64,000 nucleotides of DNA from Myrica gale (GCA_963930655.1 OZ005606.1:17896001-17960000); one strand, 5' to 3'; counted from the stretch's first letter, positions 23,009 through 35,085 are shown. Numbers and translations: made by a program. The notes: a model not told the origin generated them from the sequence alone.

Positions 23009-24009
23009 TGTGAGACCCCAACTTTTTCTATCTTTTTAAAAGAATTATGACTCCCTAAGTGTGTATTACTCTAATTATTGAGAAAGGCATGTATAGGGGG
23101 ATTAATCTCAAATCATGTCTAGGTGGAATTTTTCCCCTAGCATTTTTTTTATGCGTCTTAAGCTATGATTTAAAGGTTAAATTAATTGCAATATTTGGAA
23201 TATTTTAATTAGGGGTTTTAGCCTTGGAAATATGTGAGCCCTTGGATTGAAAATGAGGAGACATATTAGAGTTAGTTTGGTGAGTGGATGGCAGAAAAGA
23301 AAAATAAGTTTGCTTGAGGGCCAGAAAAGGAAAAGAAAAGGTGAAATGGAGGAGAAGGAGGGAAAGAAGGGGGGAAGGGCAGTTTTGTCTTTTCCCTTCC
23401 CCCAAGCCTCACGTATAAGGCACCCTCCCCCCCCCCAAAATATCGCACAACCCTTGTGCTTTGCTCTTGCTCACCCGAACAAGAGAAGATGAAGAAAGAA
23501 GAAGGAGAAGAAGAAGAAAAGAAGAATGAGAAAGAAAGAGAGAGAAAGAGGTGAGTGGTTTTGGCCGGCCAAGCCATACCCATCTTCACCCATTTCTCTT
23601 TTCTTTTTATGGTTGTTGGTTGTGAAGTTTGCTATATGTTGTGTTCATGTGTTCTTTGAAGAAAATGTAGATCTATACATGCTTTCTTTGAAGATAGTGT
23701 AGATCTTGTAAGTGTTTAAGGGAAGTATAGATTTTACATGAAAACATGAGGAAAAATGGCTAGATCCGAAATGAGGGTTCAAGAGAAATCAAGTATGAAC
23801 TCTAGGTGTTTGATAAAAAGACCAAGAGAGGAGGAAGAAATGCAATAACTTGAATTTATGAGATGGACTCATGTTTTAGCTGAGAGATTGAGTTGGAATG
23901 TGAGAAAAGTTGAAGTCATGAGAATGAGGGTGTGAAAGGAGAGTTTTTGAGAAAAATTTCGTGCATTTTGGAGGTCTATAGCATAAATTGTGCTCTGAAT
24001 ATTGACTGT

Positions 24010-24275
24010 CTCCCGTGGAACGCTCGATAACTGCTCGAGCTCATAGTTCAAGATTTTCTTACAGAAACGATTCGCCCGAGGTACGCCCGACTGGCGCTCG
24101 AGCGAAACTGGGCAATTTTATTCAGAGTGTTTCGCCCGAGGTTCGCCCTACTGGGGCTCGAGCGAAAGTCTCTTACAGAGGTTCGCCCTACTGGCGCTCG
24201 ACAGGCGCTCAAGCGATCGTCTCTTGCAGAGACTTTTCGCCCGAGCAGCGCCCGAGCTCCGCTCGAGCGGCTTCC
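24010..24275. repeat. Array of CGCTCGAGCG-type palindromes in solo LTR B
   Basis: About four units of the form TTCGCCCGAGGT..CGCCC.ACTGG.GCTCGAGCGAAA lie near 24,070, 24,142, 24,180 and 24,235. Each contains GGCGCTCGAGCG or a close variant, a palindrome with a TCGA centre. The array is GC-rich inside an AT-rich LTR. Copies A and D show no such array at the matching place by eye. Confidence 0.75.
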
Positions 24276-24879
24276 TTTGAATTTCAAGAAAATTTCAAGA
24301 GTTTTTATAGTTTCCTTTTTGACTATTAGGAGACCCTACTAGGTTTTTCACTTAAGGAAATACCTTGTGTTGTAAGATTACCAACTAGAAGTCAAAAATA
24401 CGGACGATCTTGTATGATGAAGTGTGAATAATTGATTGATTTCTCTGTACGTCTAGTGAGCCTTTGAATAACACTAGTATGATCCATTGTAGGTAAAGTG
24501 ACGTTCGACACTCTAGCATTCTGAGGTAAGTGAAAATTGTAAGTTGAAACTTACGCTTTTGAAAAACTGAAATGATGCACAGCATGAATTCTCATGATTT
24601 ATTACAACATGACATAAGCATTTGCATGAAAAAGAAAGTTTTGTGCGAATGAAAGTATGAGAAGAATTTAAGATTTCTCATCATCAAGCATGACATGAGC
24701 ACACCATGAGCATTTGCATTCATTTTTCTCATGAGAAATAAAGAGAAATTTTATGCAAATGAAAGTACCATTTTATGCTACTTTATGATAAGTTAAGTTA
24801 ATGAGCTAAAGTCGGTCGGTACCGTACCAAGTTAAGAAGGTGCATCCATACTGAAGGACGTTTACGTGAAGGGTGGATG

Positions 24880-25850
24880 TGTTAGGGTCCCCGGTCAAGG
24901 ACTCCACAACAATCACTAGCTCCTCCACGCGATCCGCTCTAACACCGTAATTGATCCTCCCGAACCGTTTCTAGTAACACACGAGCGAAGAATTTAGGAT
25001 CAAAACACTCAACAAATGAATAATACCTCTCTTATTACGAAGAACGTGGTCTTAGGATTATTAGTCCTTCGAACCACAAGAACAATCGTACAAGGGTTAT
25101 TAGCCCAAGCACGCCCAACTTAAGAGGTTATTAGCCTCCAAGTCTACTGGCATAAACGTGCCTATGCCTGGCCACTCTCAGAAAAGCTCTCTAGCTCTCA
25201 CTACTTAACTCTATGACTGAATGAATTCTAAGGCTCCTGAGGAGTGCTTATATAGGCCTTCTCAGGAGCTTACAAAACCCTAATCAAATCAATCTAAATC
25301 AAATCTTCAAGATTCTAAGGAAACAATTCCAAGAATCAAGGAGATTTGATGATACATTCCTAAAATATCAAAACTCAGAAAGGAAAGATAATCTTCTAGA
25401 AACATCTAATTCTAGAAGATAAGATTTATTAAATCACTACCATAATCAAGGGCAATCTCTGCAGATGCTGATCTCGCCGCCGTCCGCCGCCCTACACGGT
25501 GGCGCCGCCGCTAAGGGTGGTGGTACTCCGCCGCCGGCGGTGGCTGCTGTGGTTAGCCACTCTTGGCCCTCTTCTACTGCTTGGCTTGGCTGGGGGCCAG
25601 GGCCCTACTGTGGTGCTAAGTCATGGCAAGGCCATGTGGTGGCCATGAGCTTGCCATGGCATGTCTGCGGCTAACTGACTTGCTTGCTGGGCGTGGGCAT
25701 TGCTGGGCTGCCATGGCTTGTCAGTGGTGCCGGTGTGCCTTGCTCGCGCGCGCGCATGCTGATGCCATGGCTTGTATGTGGTACCTCGGCTGCGCACGCT
25801 GTGGGCGTGTCATGTGCTCCTGCCGCGGGCGCTGTGGGGGTGTCAAAGGC
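24880..25850 (-). mobile_element. LTR-like insert nested in solo LTR B
   Basis: Copies B and C align until GGTGGATG at 24,879 and again from about 25,846 (TGTCAAAGG...). The roughly 970 bp between are unique to B. On the minus strand it ends GGGGACCCTAACA and has a TATA-like CCTATATAAGC near 25,250-25,260, followed by leader-like sequence with repeated 'GGCTAATAACC' phrases. The right part (25,465-25,845) is very GC-rich. This looks like a solo LTR of another family, but I could not fix both ends or a clean duplication (GGATG on the left, GGGTG on the right). Confidence 0.45.
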
Positions 25851-26739
25851 GCCCATGCGGATGCTTGCAAGAAGGATGGGTAGCCCATGTGGTATGTGCA
25901 ATCACACTGAAGGATGCTTGCAAGAAGGTGTGAACCTCCAAGGGTCGCGTCTAGCCACTGAAGGACGAATGCGAGAAGGTGTGCTAGCTCGACCAAATGT
26001 AAGGTCCCCAAGGGAAATAGGGGACAGTGCCAACGGGAACGCACAACCCTAATGTCAAGGGTAAATAGAGAGCAAGAAGCCCACAAGATAAGAATTGAAA
26101 TGATCTTCCAAAAGCAAGTGCATGTGCATATGCAATCATGAGGCATACACGTGCATCAAAATTCATGATCATGCATGAATTACATTATGTTTACATGCTT
26201 ATTATTTCAAGTTCAAGTGCATGCTTATGATTTCAAGTTCATGATTATGAATTCAATTACAAGTTCATGGTTTCAAACTCACGATTTCAAGTTCATGTTT
26301 CCAAACCATGATTTCAAGTCATGTTTTAACTATAACTCCTTACTGAGTCTTTCGACTCACGAATTTTTTTTTAAACCGTATCATTCCAGATGTTCCAGGC
26401 GACAGGAGTGCTGAGGATTACTTGACGTAGTAAGTTTAGATTTCAAGCATCCTAGACGTTGTAAACCGAAGCAGGGGTTGGAGAGTTCATATGAAGCACT
26501 AAGAGCGCTTGATATCTTTTTGAGACAGCCATGTGTTGTAATTAAGACGCTTACCCTATTAAAAGGAAGTCGTCTTGTGTAAGTTGAAGTTTATGGTAAA
26601 TCTCTTTGACTGTCTCTCTCAGTTGTATGTGTATATTTTCCACTGTAAGAATAAGAGAAAACGCTAGAACATTCATTGAGTGGAAGTTCGCGGCTGTCAT
26701 TAATCCCCTTCGGGCTAGCGTTCGGGGCGTGACAAGACC

Positions 26740-27164
26740 TCTTCTTAAATTCCGTCCCCTTGGGTTTGAATCTAGAGGAAGAACTGACTTTTGGCTTGTC
26801 CACTATAATCAGAGAACCTTTCTTCTTTTTGATAAGCTCTTCAGTTGCTTGCAACATATTGAGCAGCTCAGACAAAGTCATTGTCATCTTGTTCATATTA
26901 TTGTTTAATACGAACTGGTTGAACGACTCTAGCAAAGATGCCAATATCGCTCCAATCTTGGTCTCGTCATCCATTTCTGCACCTAATGTCTCCATTTCTG
27001 TGATGAAAGATATCATCTTCATGACATGTTCCCGAACTGGAACACCTTCCAACATTTTGGTAGTCATCAGTAATTTCATAACTTGCTAGCGTGCAAAACG
27101 ACTCTGCTCTCCGAATAGCTCTAGGAGATATCCTAATATCTCTTTAAATTTCGTTATGCCCTCA
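26740..27164 (-). mobile_element. Copia-1 gag, part 3 (fossil)
   Basis: The minus-strand reading MKLLMTTKMLEGVPVREHVM, MKMISFITEMETLGAEMDDE and LASLLESFNQFVLNNNMNKM is the UBN2-type gag core of copia elements. It sits between solo LTR B on the left and SIRE-2 on the right. Confidence 0.88.
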
Positions 27165-27446
27165 CATTGTGTTAGCCCAAGGTTGTTTTGCAAACAATCC
27201 ATAATTGATTTTGATGATAACAAAAATTCTAAGTTCTTTGAAGACTTTAGATTTTACATTGTCAGTCCACAATTTCCAAGTTATATTTCAAAATGATTGA
27301 GGTTATCTCTCTAAAATATGTTTAACGCGCACTTGAACACCATTATATTAGTTGATAAGATCATTTTTTCATAATCTAGGCGTTAAAAGAAGTTTGGAAT
27401 GAATTGGACACTTTCATGTTTGTGAAAAACTCTTCAGCACTTATAA

Positions 27447-28037
27447 GTGTCGACACATTGGACCTTGGTGTCGACACATTGCACTAACACCCGAGAGTTT
27501 GCATTCCAATCCATTCAACTTGATTTTTTGGCTAAGTGTTGGAAGTGTCGACACATTGGACCATGGTGTCGACACATTGAACTAACACCCGAGAGTTTAC
27601 ATTTCAAACCATTCAAGTTGATTTTTGACTAAGTGTTGAAAGTGTCGACACATTGGACCATGGTGTCGACACATTGAACTAACACCCGAGAGTTTACATT
27701 TCAAACCATTCAAGTTGATTTTTGACTAAGTGTTGAAGGTGTCGACACATTGGACCATGGTGTCGACACATTGAACCAACACCCGAGACTCTACATTTCA
27801 AACCATTCAAGTTGATTTTTGACTAAGTGTTAAAGGTGTCGACACATTGGACCATGGTGTCGACACATTGAACTAACACCCGAGACTCTACATTTCAAAC
27901 CATTCAAGTTGATTTTTGACTAAGTGTTGAAGGTGTCGACACATTGTGCTATGGTGTCGACACATTGAACTAACACCGGAGACTCTATTTTCAGATCTAG
28001 TTTAATGTGTCAGCACATACAACCTATGTGTCGACAC
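27447..28037. repeat. GTGTCGACAC paired-palindrome cluster 4 (SIRE-2 5' LTR), 97-bp tandem repeat
   Basis: Pairs start at 27447/27468, 27545/27566, 27642/27663, 27739/27760, 27836/27857, 27933/27954 and 28007/28028. Each has 21-bp spacing, and the first of the last pair is changed to GTGTCAGCAC. The first six pairs recur with a 97-98 bp period. The unit reads pair, then ATTGAACTAACACCCGAGAG, then about 45 bp ending GACTAAGTGTTGAAG. It is a very regular satellite-like block in U3. Confidence 0.95.
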
Positions 28038-28639
28038 ATTGTATTATTTTGCAGATTTTCTGGAAATGTCGTAAGCATTTCAAATCTTCTTTAAATTGTC
28101 TCAAATGGCCTCCAACAGCTCCAAAGCTTTACCAGAAGACCCTTGGTGCCCTAGACGCTTTAAATTGAAGAAGATGGAGAGAGAAACGTGATGGTTGTGC
28201 GACATTAACTCTGCCCTAACTTTCTAGAGAGAGAAAACGCTTTGAAGAAGAAAAAAGCTACATCATCCAAGAAAGCTTGTTCTCACTTGCAATCACTGTT
28301 GCCTTTCTTGTATATCTTGTCTCTTTGCACACATCAGTACTTCACACTTGTTTATTCAACTTAAAGAGCTATTTACTAAGATTCCCTTTTGTACCCATCC
28401 TTGAAAAACACGTGAGTGTTTGTGAAAAACACTTGTCCTAGAATAAATTAAAGTGTGAGATAGAAAACACTTTGTAACGGTTCCTTAGCACCTAGGAAGC
28501 TAAGGTGTATTGACTATTTGGAGAATAGTGAAGGAAGCCCAAGGAAGTCAATAGCCTTGGGGGTGGACGTAGGCAAGTATTAGCCGAACCACTTAAAAGT
28601 CACGGCGTGATCTCTCTAAGACATGTCAAACTAGAAAAG

Positions 28640-29645
28640 GATCCACTCACAGGATTAAATTTGTATGGATTCAAAAGGATAAAGTAAATGGATTTGTATC
28701 TAGTACAAATGGACCCAAAAAGATTTGGGTACCAAAGATCAAGAGCTGATCCTTTTTGCAGGAATGCTTGGAGTCCAATGACATCAAGGAACATTTGGTA
28801 CTTGATAGTGGATGCTCCAAGCACATGACCGGAGACAAAAGTTGGTTCACCTCCTTTTGTCTTAAAAATCAGGGGTCTGTTACTTTTGGTGACAATGGAA
28901 AAGGGAAGATACTTGGTGTTGGAAGCATTGGTACGTATCATAATCACATCATTGAAAATGTTCTTCTTGTCAAAGGTTTAAAGCATAATCTCTTAAGCAT
29001 TAGCCAATTATGTGACAAGGGAAACCGAGTCGTTTTTGAATCATCAATGTGCCTTGTTGAAAATAATGAAAGCAAGAAAGTTTTGTTTGTTGGACATAGA
29101 TATGAAAATGTGTACATTGTTCATTTAGAGAGTATCTCTTCAGAAAATATAAAATGTCTTTCAGCTCTAAATGATAAAGACAGTTGGTTGTGGCATAGAA
29201 GGCTTGCTCATGCAAGCATGAACCTGATTTCTAAACTTGCTAAACGAAATCTTGTTTCGGGTTTGCCTAATCTCATTTTTGAAAATGATAAAATTTGTGC
29301 AGCATGTCAAAAGGGCAAACAAACCAAAATATCTTTTAAACCAAAAAACATTGTGTCCACCTCTAGACCACTCCAACTCCTACACATGGACTTATTTGGT
29401 CCAACCCGAACTCTAAGTTTGGGTAGCAAACGTTATGGCTTTGTTGTTGTTGATGACTTCAGTAGATTCACATGGGTTCTATTTCTAGCTCAAAAAGATG
29501 AAGTCTTTCATGCTTTTGAAAAACTTAGCAAGAGAATTCAAAATGAAAAAGGTTTTGCTATTTCTAGCATAAGGAGTGACCATGGTAAAGAATTTGAAAA
29601 TTCCTCCTTCGAAAAGTTTTGTGGAGAAAACGTATTAGTCATAAC
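28640..29645 (+). mobile_element. SIRE-2 pol remnant: protease to integrase (fossil)
   Basis: Plus-strand translation shows LVLDSGCSKHMTGDKSWFTS, DSWLWHRRLAHASMNLISKL, LHMDLFGPTRTLSLGSKRYG and SIRSDHGKEFENSSFEKFC, nearly identical to the SIRE-1 pol region. It is joined directly to LTR sequence on both sides, so the rest of gag and pol has been deleted. Confidence 0.88.
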
Positions 29646-30188
29646 TTTTTAGAGAGAGAAAACGCTTTGAAGAAGAAAGAAGCTACATCATCCAAGAAAG
29701 CTTGTCCTAACCTGCAATCACAGTTGCCTTTCTTGTATATCTTGTCTATTTGCACACCTCAGTACTTCACACTTGTTTATTCAGCTTAAAGAGCTATTTA
29801 CTAAGATTCCCTTTTGTACCCATCCTTGAAAAACACGTGAGTGTTTGTGAAAAACACTTGTCCTACTTGTTGGGTAGAAGAAATCCTCTAGGTTGTGAGG
29901 ATTTGTGAGAGTAAGTTAAAGTGTGAGATAGAAAACATTTTGTAACGGTTCCTTAGCACCCAGGAAGCTAAGGTGTATTTACTATTTGGAGAATAGTGAA
30001 GGAAGCCCAAGGAAGTCAATAGCCTTGGGGGTGGACGTAGGCAAGTGTTAGCCGAACCACCTAAAAGTCACGGTGTGATCTCTCTAACCCTATCTCCTTT
30101 TACTATTGATATCTTCTGTTGTGATTGTTTATATATATTTTGTTCATTCTCTCGCTCTTTAGAAAGGGGATCCTTGGATATTCGGTTT

Positions 30189-33087
30189 TGTGAGATCCCG
30201 AATTTACTTATGTCGTTGTAAAAGAGAGAGATTTTGCTATGATTTTCCTCAGGATATAGGTATGATTAAATTTGTGATTTTGAGGTAAGTGTCGACACAT
30301 TAGAGCATAGTGTCGACACATTAAACTAACACCCGAAAGTTTACCTTTTCTGGAGCCCAAAGTGAATTTTGACTAAGTGTTGTAAGTGTCGACACCTTGG
30401 GTCATAGTGTCGACACATTAGACCGATACCCGAATGTTTATATTTTTCCGAAACTAAAGTGATTTTGACTAAGTGTTGGAAGTGTCGACACCTTGAGCGA
30501 TGGTGTCGACACATCCAACTGAAACCCGAGAGTTCGCCTTTTTCCAGAACTCCCGTGAATTTTTGACCAAGCGTTGGAAGTGTCGACACCTTGAGTGATG
30601 GTGTCGACACATCTAACTAAAACCCGAGAGTTTACATTTTTCCCACTTTGACTAAGTGTTGGAAGTGTCGACACCTTGAGTGATGGTGTCGACACATCTA
30701 ACTAAAAGTGTTGTAAGTGTCGACACCTTGAGTGATGGTGTCGACACATATAACTACATTCCGAAATTTTACCGGATTGAAAATACGTGAGGTGGAATTC
30801 ATGGAGAAGGGGGAGGGCAACCTTGTCTTTTCCCCAACCATTTTCACGCCTATTACTCTCTCCCCCTTTGCCGAACACTTCATTTTTCCCCTTTCTCTTC
30901 AGCCTTTTCATTTTCCCTTGCCCTAAGTCACCCAACCGAAGGAGAAAGAAGAAGGAGAGAAGGAGAAAGAAGAAGAAAAGAAGGAGGAAGAGGAGAGAAG
31001 CAAGGTAAAATCCTTGCTGGCCGAAACCCTACTCTCTCTCTCTCTATTTTCTTCTTGTTTCTCTTGTGGGTTGGTTGTGGCTTGATGGTGGGTTGTCTAA
31101 GTAGTTTTTCTCCTTGTATTCATGAACGTTTTGAAAATAGTGTAGATCTTGCAAATGTTTAAGGGTAGTGTAGTTTTCACATGAAAACATGTGAAAAAAA
31201 TGGCTAGATCTGAAATGAGGGTTCAAGAGAAATTGGTTATGTGCTCTAGGTGTTTGATAAAAGGCCTAAAAGAGGATTGAAACCTAAGTTGAGCAAGTAT
31301 GGCCGAATCTAGGGGTTGATGCATTAGATTGTGTATGTATGCTAGTCATATTGAGAACCACAAAGCCCTAAGTGTTAGAAATAGGTTCAGATCTGGAAAA
31401 TAGGCAAGAGGACCAATAATATACACTAGGTGTTTGGTTAAAAGCCCAAGAGAAATGGGTAAACGCAATGGTGTTAACGTGATGAACATGGAACCACGGT
31501 TGGTTGTAAACTTTGAGTTGAGGTTGTAAAAGTGGGAGGAAGGTAAGAGGATGGTTGCTAATAGGAAATGTTAAGTTAGCCTTGGATGATGGTTGTGACA
31601 TGTAGAGATTCGGTTTTGGTTGTTGGAAATTGGAGGGCTAGAAAGATTATTGTGATTTCTGGTAATTACATAAGCAGATTTCAGAGCTGGAATAGAGAGT
31701 GTGTTTTGATGCATTTGTAGTTATCTTTTGATATTGAGTGGATCCTAGATTGAAGGCCTAGGACATGGAAAGATTTTAAGTCATACCTTGGATGATTGTA
31801 ATGTTTTGATTACTCTATATACGTTTAGTAAACCTATGAATAACAATAGTACGATTCATTGTAGGTAACAAGACGTTCGATACTCAAGCAAGCGAAGGTA
31901 AGTGAAAAACCTTCACAAAACTGGAATGATACACTGCATGAAGAATGTTTATGAATAAGCATATCAAGTATGATATATCAAGCATGACACTACCAAGCAC
32001 GACATGAATGCATCATGATCATTTGCATTCATTTTCCTCATGAGAAATGAGACATTTTTATGCAAATGAAAGTACCATTTTTATGCTACTTTATGACAAG
32101 TTTTATGACAAGTTAATTAACGAACCCAAGTCGGTCGGTACCGTACCAAGTCAAGAAGGTGCATCCATACCGAAGGACGTTTACGAGAAGGATGGATGTC
32201 ACCTAGGACACCCATACCGAAGGATGCTTGCAAGAAGGATGGGTAGTCCGGGAGGTATGTGCAATCACACTGAAGGATGCTTGCAAGAAGGTGTGAACCT
32301 CCAAGAGTCGTGTCTAGCCACTGAAGGACGAATGAGAGAAGGTGTGCTAGCTCGACCATATGTAAGGTCCCCAAGGGAAATAGGGGCAGTTCCAACGGGA
32401 ACGCACAACCCTGATGCCAGGGGTAAATGGAGCTCAAGTAGCCCATAAGATTTTCCAAAGCAAGAGCTTTATAAGTACGAATGATGTTTTCAAAAGCAAG
32501 TGCATGTGCATATGCAACATGAGGCATATACATGCATCACGATTCATGATCAGGCATGCATCGCATTATGTTTACATGACTATGATTTCAAGTTCAAGTG
32601 CATGCTTACGATTTCAAACCCATGTTTTTAGCTATAATTCCTTACTGAGTCTTTCGACTCACAGTTTTAAATTGTATCATTCCAGATGATGTTCCAGGGG
32701 TGGAATCTTAAGAAGAGGACCTTGAACCCTAGGAGAAGGGTTGATGAAATGTCTCTCTTGTTTGCTAACGTTAGAGAAGATTTAGCTAATTTTTGTAAAA
32801 GCCGGCATGAGCCACCGTGATGTGGTGGTCATGGGTTTTATTTGGCATAGTAAGTTAAGGTTTTAAACTGGTTGATATTTTGAGACTATGTTTTAACTAC
32901 CTTGAGTTATCGATGGAAAGTATGTTCTTATGTACGTTATATGCTAGCATTATAAGGCTTCTTTTTAACATTGAAGCATCAATGTCATTTCCGCTGCAAG
33001 TATAGTAGTAAGTACGCTTGAGCGTCCCATGCCGGGAATGTTCGCGGCTGTCATTAGCCTCGTTTAGCTAGCGTTCGGGGCGTGACA
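30189..33087 (+). mobile_element. Solo LTR C of the long-LTR family, with its own palindrome array
   Basis: It begins TGTGAGATCCCGAA (compare TGTGAGACCCCAAC in copy B) and ends GGGGCGTGACA, with target duplications GGTTT at 30,184-30,188 and 33,088-33,092, inside the 3' LTR of SIRE-2. It is 2,899 bp with no coding internal region. From about 30,765 it matches copy B (GGATTGAAAATA onward), including the purine-rich tract (30,940-31,003), the GGTCGGTACCGTACC block (32,132-32,148) and the GAGTC hairpin (32,646-32,661). Between 30,289 and 30,747 it has a GTGTCGACAC array that copy B lacks. Confidence 0.88.
30289..30747. repeat. GTGTCGACAC paired-palindrome cluster 5 (inside solo LTR C)
   Basis: Pairs start at 30289/30310, 30386/30407, 30482/30503, 30580/30601, 30665/30686 and 30717/30738, each with 21-bp spacing. 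The linking text (CTAACACCCGAAAGTTTACC, then TTTTGACTAAGTGTTG) is homologous to the 97-bp unit of SIRE-2, although the host LTR is of another family. Confidence 0.95.
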
Positions 33088-33178
33088 GGTTTTATACGTA
33101 AAAAGGATAAAAAAATTTATAAAACCCAATTCACCCCCCTCTTGGGTTGTTAGTGTCCTATCACATTGCTTTTGCAGT

Positions 33179-33450
33179 AAGTTGGACATAGATGCCAACA
33201 TATAACAACGAGCTAATTCATTTGCCTCATGCCACTTCTCAAAAGCAACTCTTTGTTCTTGAGTAGCATCGGCTAAGGCAAGCTGAGGAGTTTCCTCTCT
33301 AAGGACATGAGCAATTTTATCTACAGTGAGTACTATCATAAGATTTCTCTTCCAACCAAGGAAGTTTGGCCCAATCAGTTTGTTATCATCTAGGATTATA
33401 GATATTGGGTTAGGCATCATGAATCTGCAAATATAAGAAAGAAAATTCAC
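33179..33450 (-). mobile_element. Copia-1 gag N-terminal part (fossil)
   Basis: The minus-strand reading MMPNPISIILDDNKLIGPNF, LGWKRNLMIVLTVDKIAHVL and KWHEANELARCYMLASMSNL is a typical copia gag start. It continues across the SIRE-2 insertion into 27,164-26,740. The likely gag start is the MMPNPIS methionine pair near 33,420. Confidence 0.85.
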
Positions 33451-35085
33451 AAGTATATTAACAATCCATTAGCATAGGGTTTTTAATAGCTAATGGTACC
33501 TCCCACTGAATCACAGCAACCAAATGAAAAAGAAGAATATAACATTTATATTCAGTGTTTGCAGTGGGTATCAAGAACTTTCAACTTACGTGCACATAAT
33601 CCTATTTTAGTAATCATGGAACAACTTATAAAAGCAAGTAGCATCTACTTATCATGATCACATCACATGTTATATATCATACATATACAAATTTCATGAT
33701 TCTTGATATTTCTTTTGGCCACAAATATAAACACCATTTTCACTATTTTAGTGGACGCGTTTATCTGGTTAAGTTCAACCATCGTCTAAATGACATGTAA
33801 TTTTGTAATGGGTCGGCGTTGCTATTTTAGTCAACACTTCCCACGACTCATACACTCACTTATCTTCATAAGAAGTATCGAGGACAAATCATAAAATCAA
33901 CAATTGGTCAGTGACTATTTTAGTTTGAACCAATCATCAATCAAATAAAATTCTCAAATACCAACAATGGAAGGCCATGGGATTTAAACTTTAGAAAACT
34001 AAGTTTTTTTAAAAAAATAAAATAAAATCAACCGATCAAACCAGGTCAACGGTCAACCGGTCAAACCAGGTTGGCCCTTTGACCCACCGGTCCGGGTCCA
34101 ACCCGGTCGGTGGTGGGTATCGGTTCGGGTCATAACCGAACCGGATCCGGGTTGTGGTCTGGGTCCAACCCGAACCTGTATTGGGCTATGGGCCCGAGTC
34201 CAACCCGTGGCCCAAAGCCTGCACGGGCTACCATGGCCCGGATCTCATCTGGCCCGTCATTCAGCCCCTTCCCTTTCCTTTTTTTATTTATGGACCCAAC
34301 CCAACTATTGGGCTGGGCCATTGGGCCGGGTAGGGCAACTGAGGCCCAAACGAGCGACCCGGGGCATCTCATGAGACGTCGGCCTGGTACCCAGCGGCGT
34401 AGCCAGCCACGTTCCGCCACCCCCAGGCCGATGAGACGTCGGCCACCCTTTGGCTGGCCACCTCTCGGCCTGAGATGGCCGTGGGAGGCGGTGTGGAGGT
34501 AGAACGGCCTCACCCATTCAAGCCCACGTACCCCTCTCGGGGTACACTTCAGTAGCGACCACCGCTAGCCGCCAGGCCACGCGGTGCCGCTGCTGGCTTC
34601 GCCTGGGACCACCAGCCGTGGTCCCCGGCCAGTCAAGCCACCGCCAGCAACTGGCGGTGGCCGGAGTAGAGAGCAAAAACTCTCTTTCTCCTTGCGATTT
34701 AGGGCCATCGGGAAACAAGTTTTTCAAACCAAAAACACAACATCAATAGGCTGAATCATGCGGTTTCTCAACCACATCTCATGCAAGAACAATAAATCAG
34801 CAAGCAACACATTAGATCTCATCAAAACGCCAAAGAGAAACCCACGGGCAAAGGGTTTTTGCTCAAAACACTTTTCTCTTTCTTCAAAGACCGAAACCCA
34901 CAAATAAAAGAGTTAACTTTTCCCGATGAGTCTCTTTCGCGTGGATACCACCAGCAAAGCAAAACGCATGGTTTGGAAACTCTTTCCAACCATCAGCTTT
35001 GCATCTACCGCTCAAAGGTTCGCAAATCACGAAGAACGAAGAGAGAGAGAAAACTAACTTGGACCTTTGAGATTTCACAAACCTT
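33451..35085 (-). other. Copia-1 leader between primer site and gag
   Basis: A long 1.6-kb stretch with no gene I can support. At 34,020-34,200 it has CCGGT/GGTCAACC-type repeats (several copies of GGTTCGGGTC-like and CCGGGTCCAACCC phrases), and at 34,350-34,660 it is strongly GC-rich. ORFs here have no family resemblance. Part of it may be a further insertion, since the composition changes sharply near 34,020 and 34,680. Confidence 0.5.

Larger units (their letters stand above)
23009..26734 (+). mobile_element. Solo LTR B of the long-LTR family
   Basis: It starts TGTGAGACCCC and ends GGGGCGTGACA, with target duplications AGACC at 23,004-23,008 and 26,735-26,739. It interrupts copia-1 exactly between gag codons that resume on the other side. 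There is no internal coding region, primer site or second LTR, so it is a solo LTR, the product of LTR-LTR recombination. At about 3.7 kb it includes a nested insert of about 0.97 kb near 24.88-25.85 kb. It carries a purine-rich tract (23,485-23,552), an array of GCTCGAGC-type palindromes (24,010-24,275), and the hairpin at 26,344-26,359 shared with copies A, C and D. Confidence 0.88.
27170..33173 (+). mobile_element. SIRE-2: internally deleted SIRE-type copia element, split by solo LTR C
   Basis: It starts TGTTAGCCCAAGG as SIRE-1 does, ends GTCCTATCA after the family block AAACCCAATTCACCC, and is flanked by CATTG at 27,165-27,169 and 33,174-33,178 inside copia-1 gag. Taking out solo LTR C leaves about 3.1 kb: a 5' LTR, a short piece of pol, and a partial 3' LTR. 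It is broken by about two large deletions and cannot be autonomous. The shared LTR parts (about 28,190-28,615 against 29,641-30,090) differ by roughly 3%, older than SIRE-1. Confidence 0.88.

Noticed and set aside
25465-26146. GC-rich ORFs on both strands suggesting a gene
   Set aside because: They are composed of low-complexity A/G/H/C-rich text, lie across the junction of a nested LTR-like insert, and match no family.
12020-30747. Regularly spaced short palindromes resembling a CRISPR array
   Set aside because: The host is a plant. Repeats are 10 bp with 11-bp gaps inside LTRs, spacers are too short, and no cas genes are present.
34110-34727. ORFs of 130 and 127 codons in the copia-1 leader
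   Set aside because: They lie on opposite strands over the same GC-rich CCGGGT repeats, with no domain. Composition explains them.
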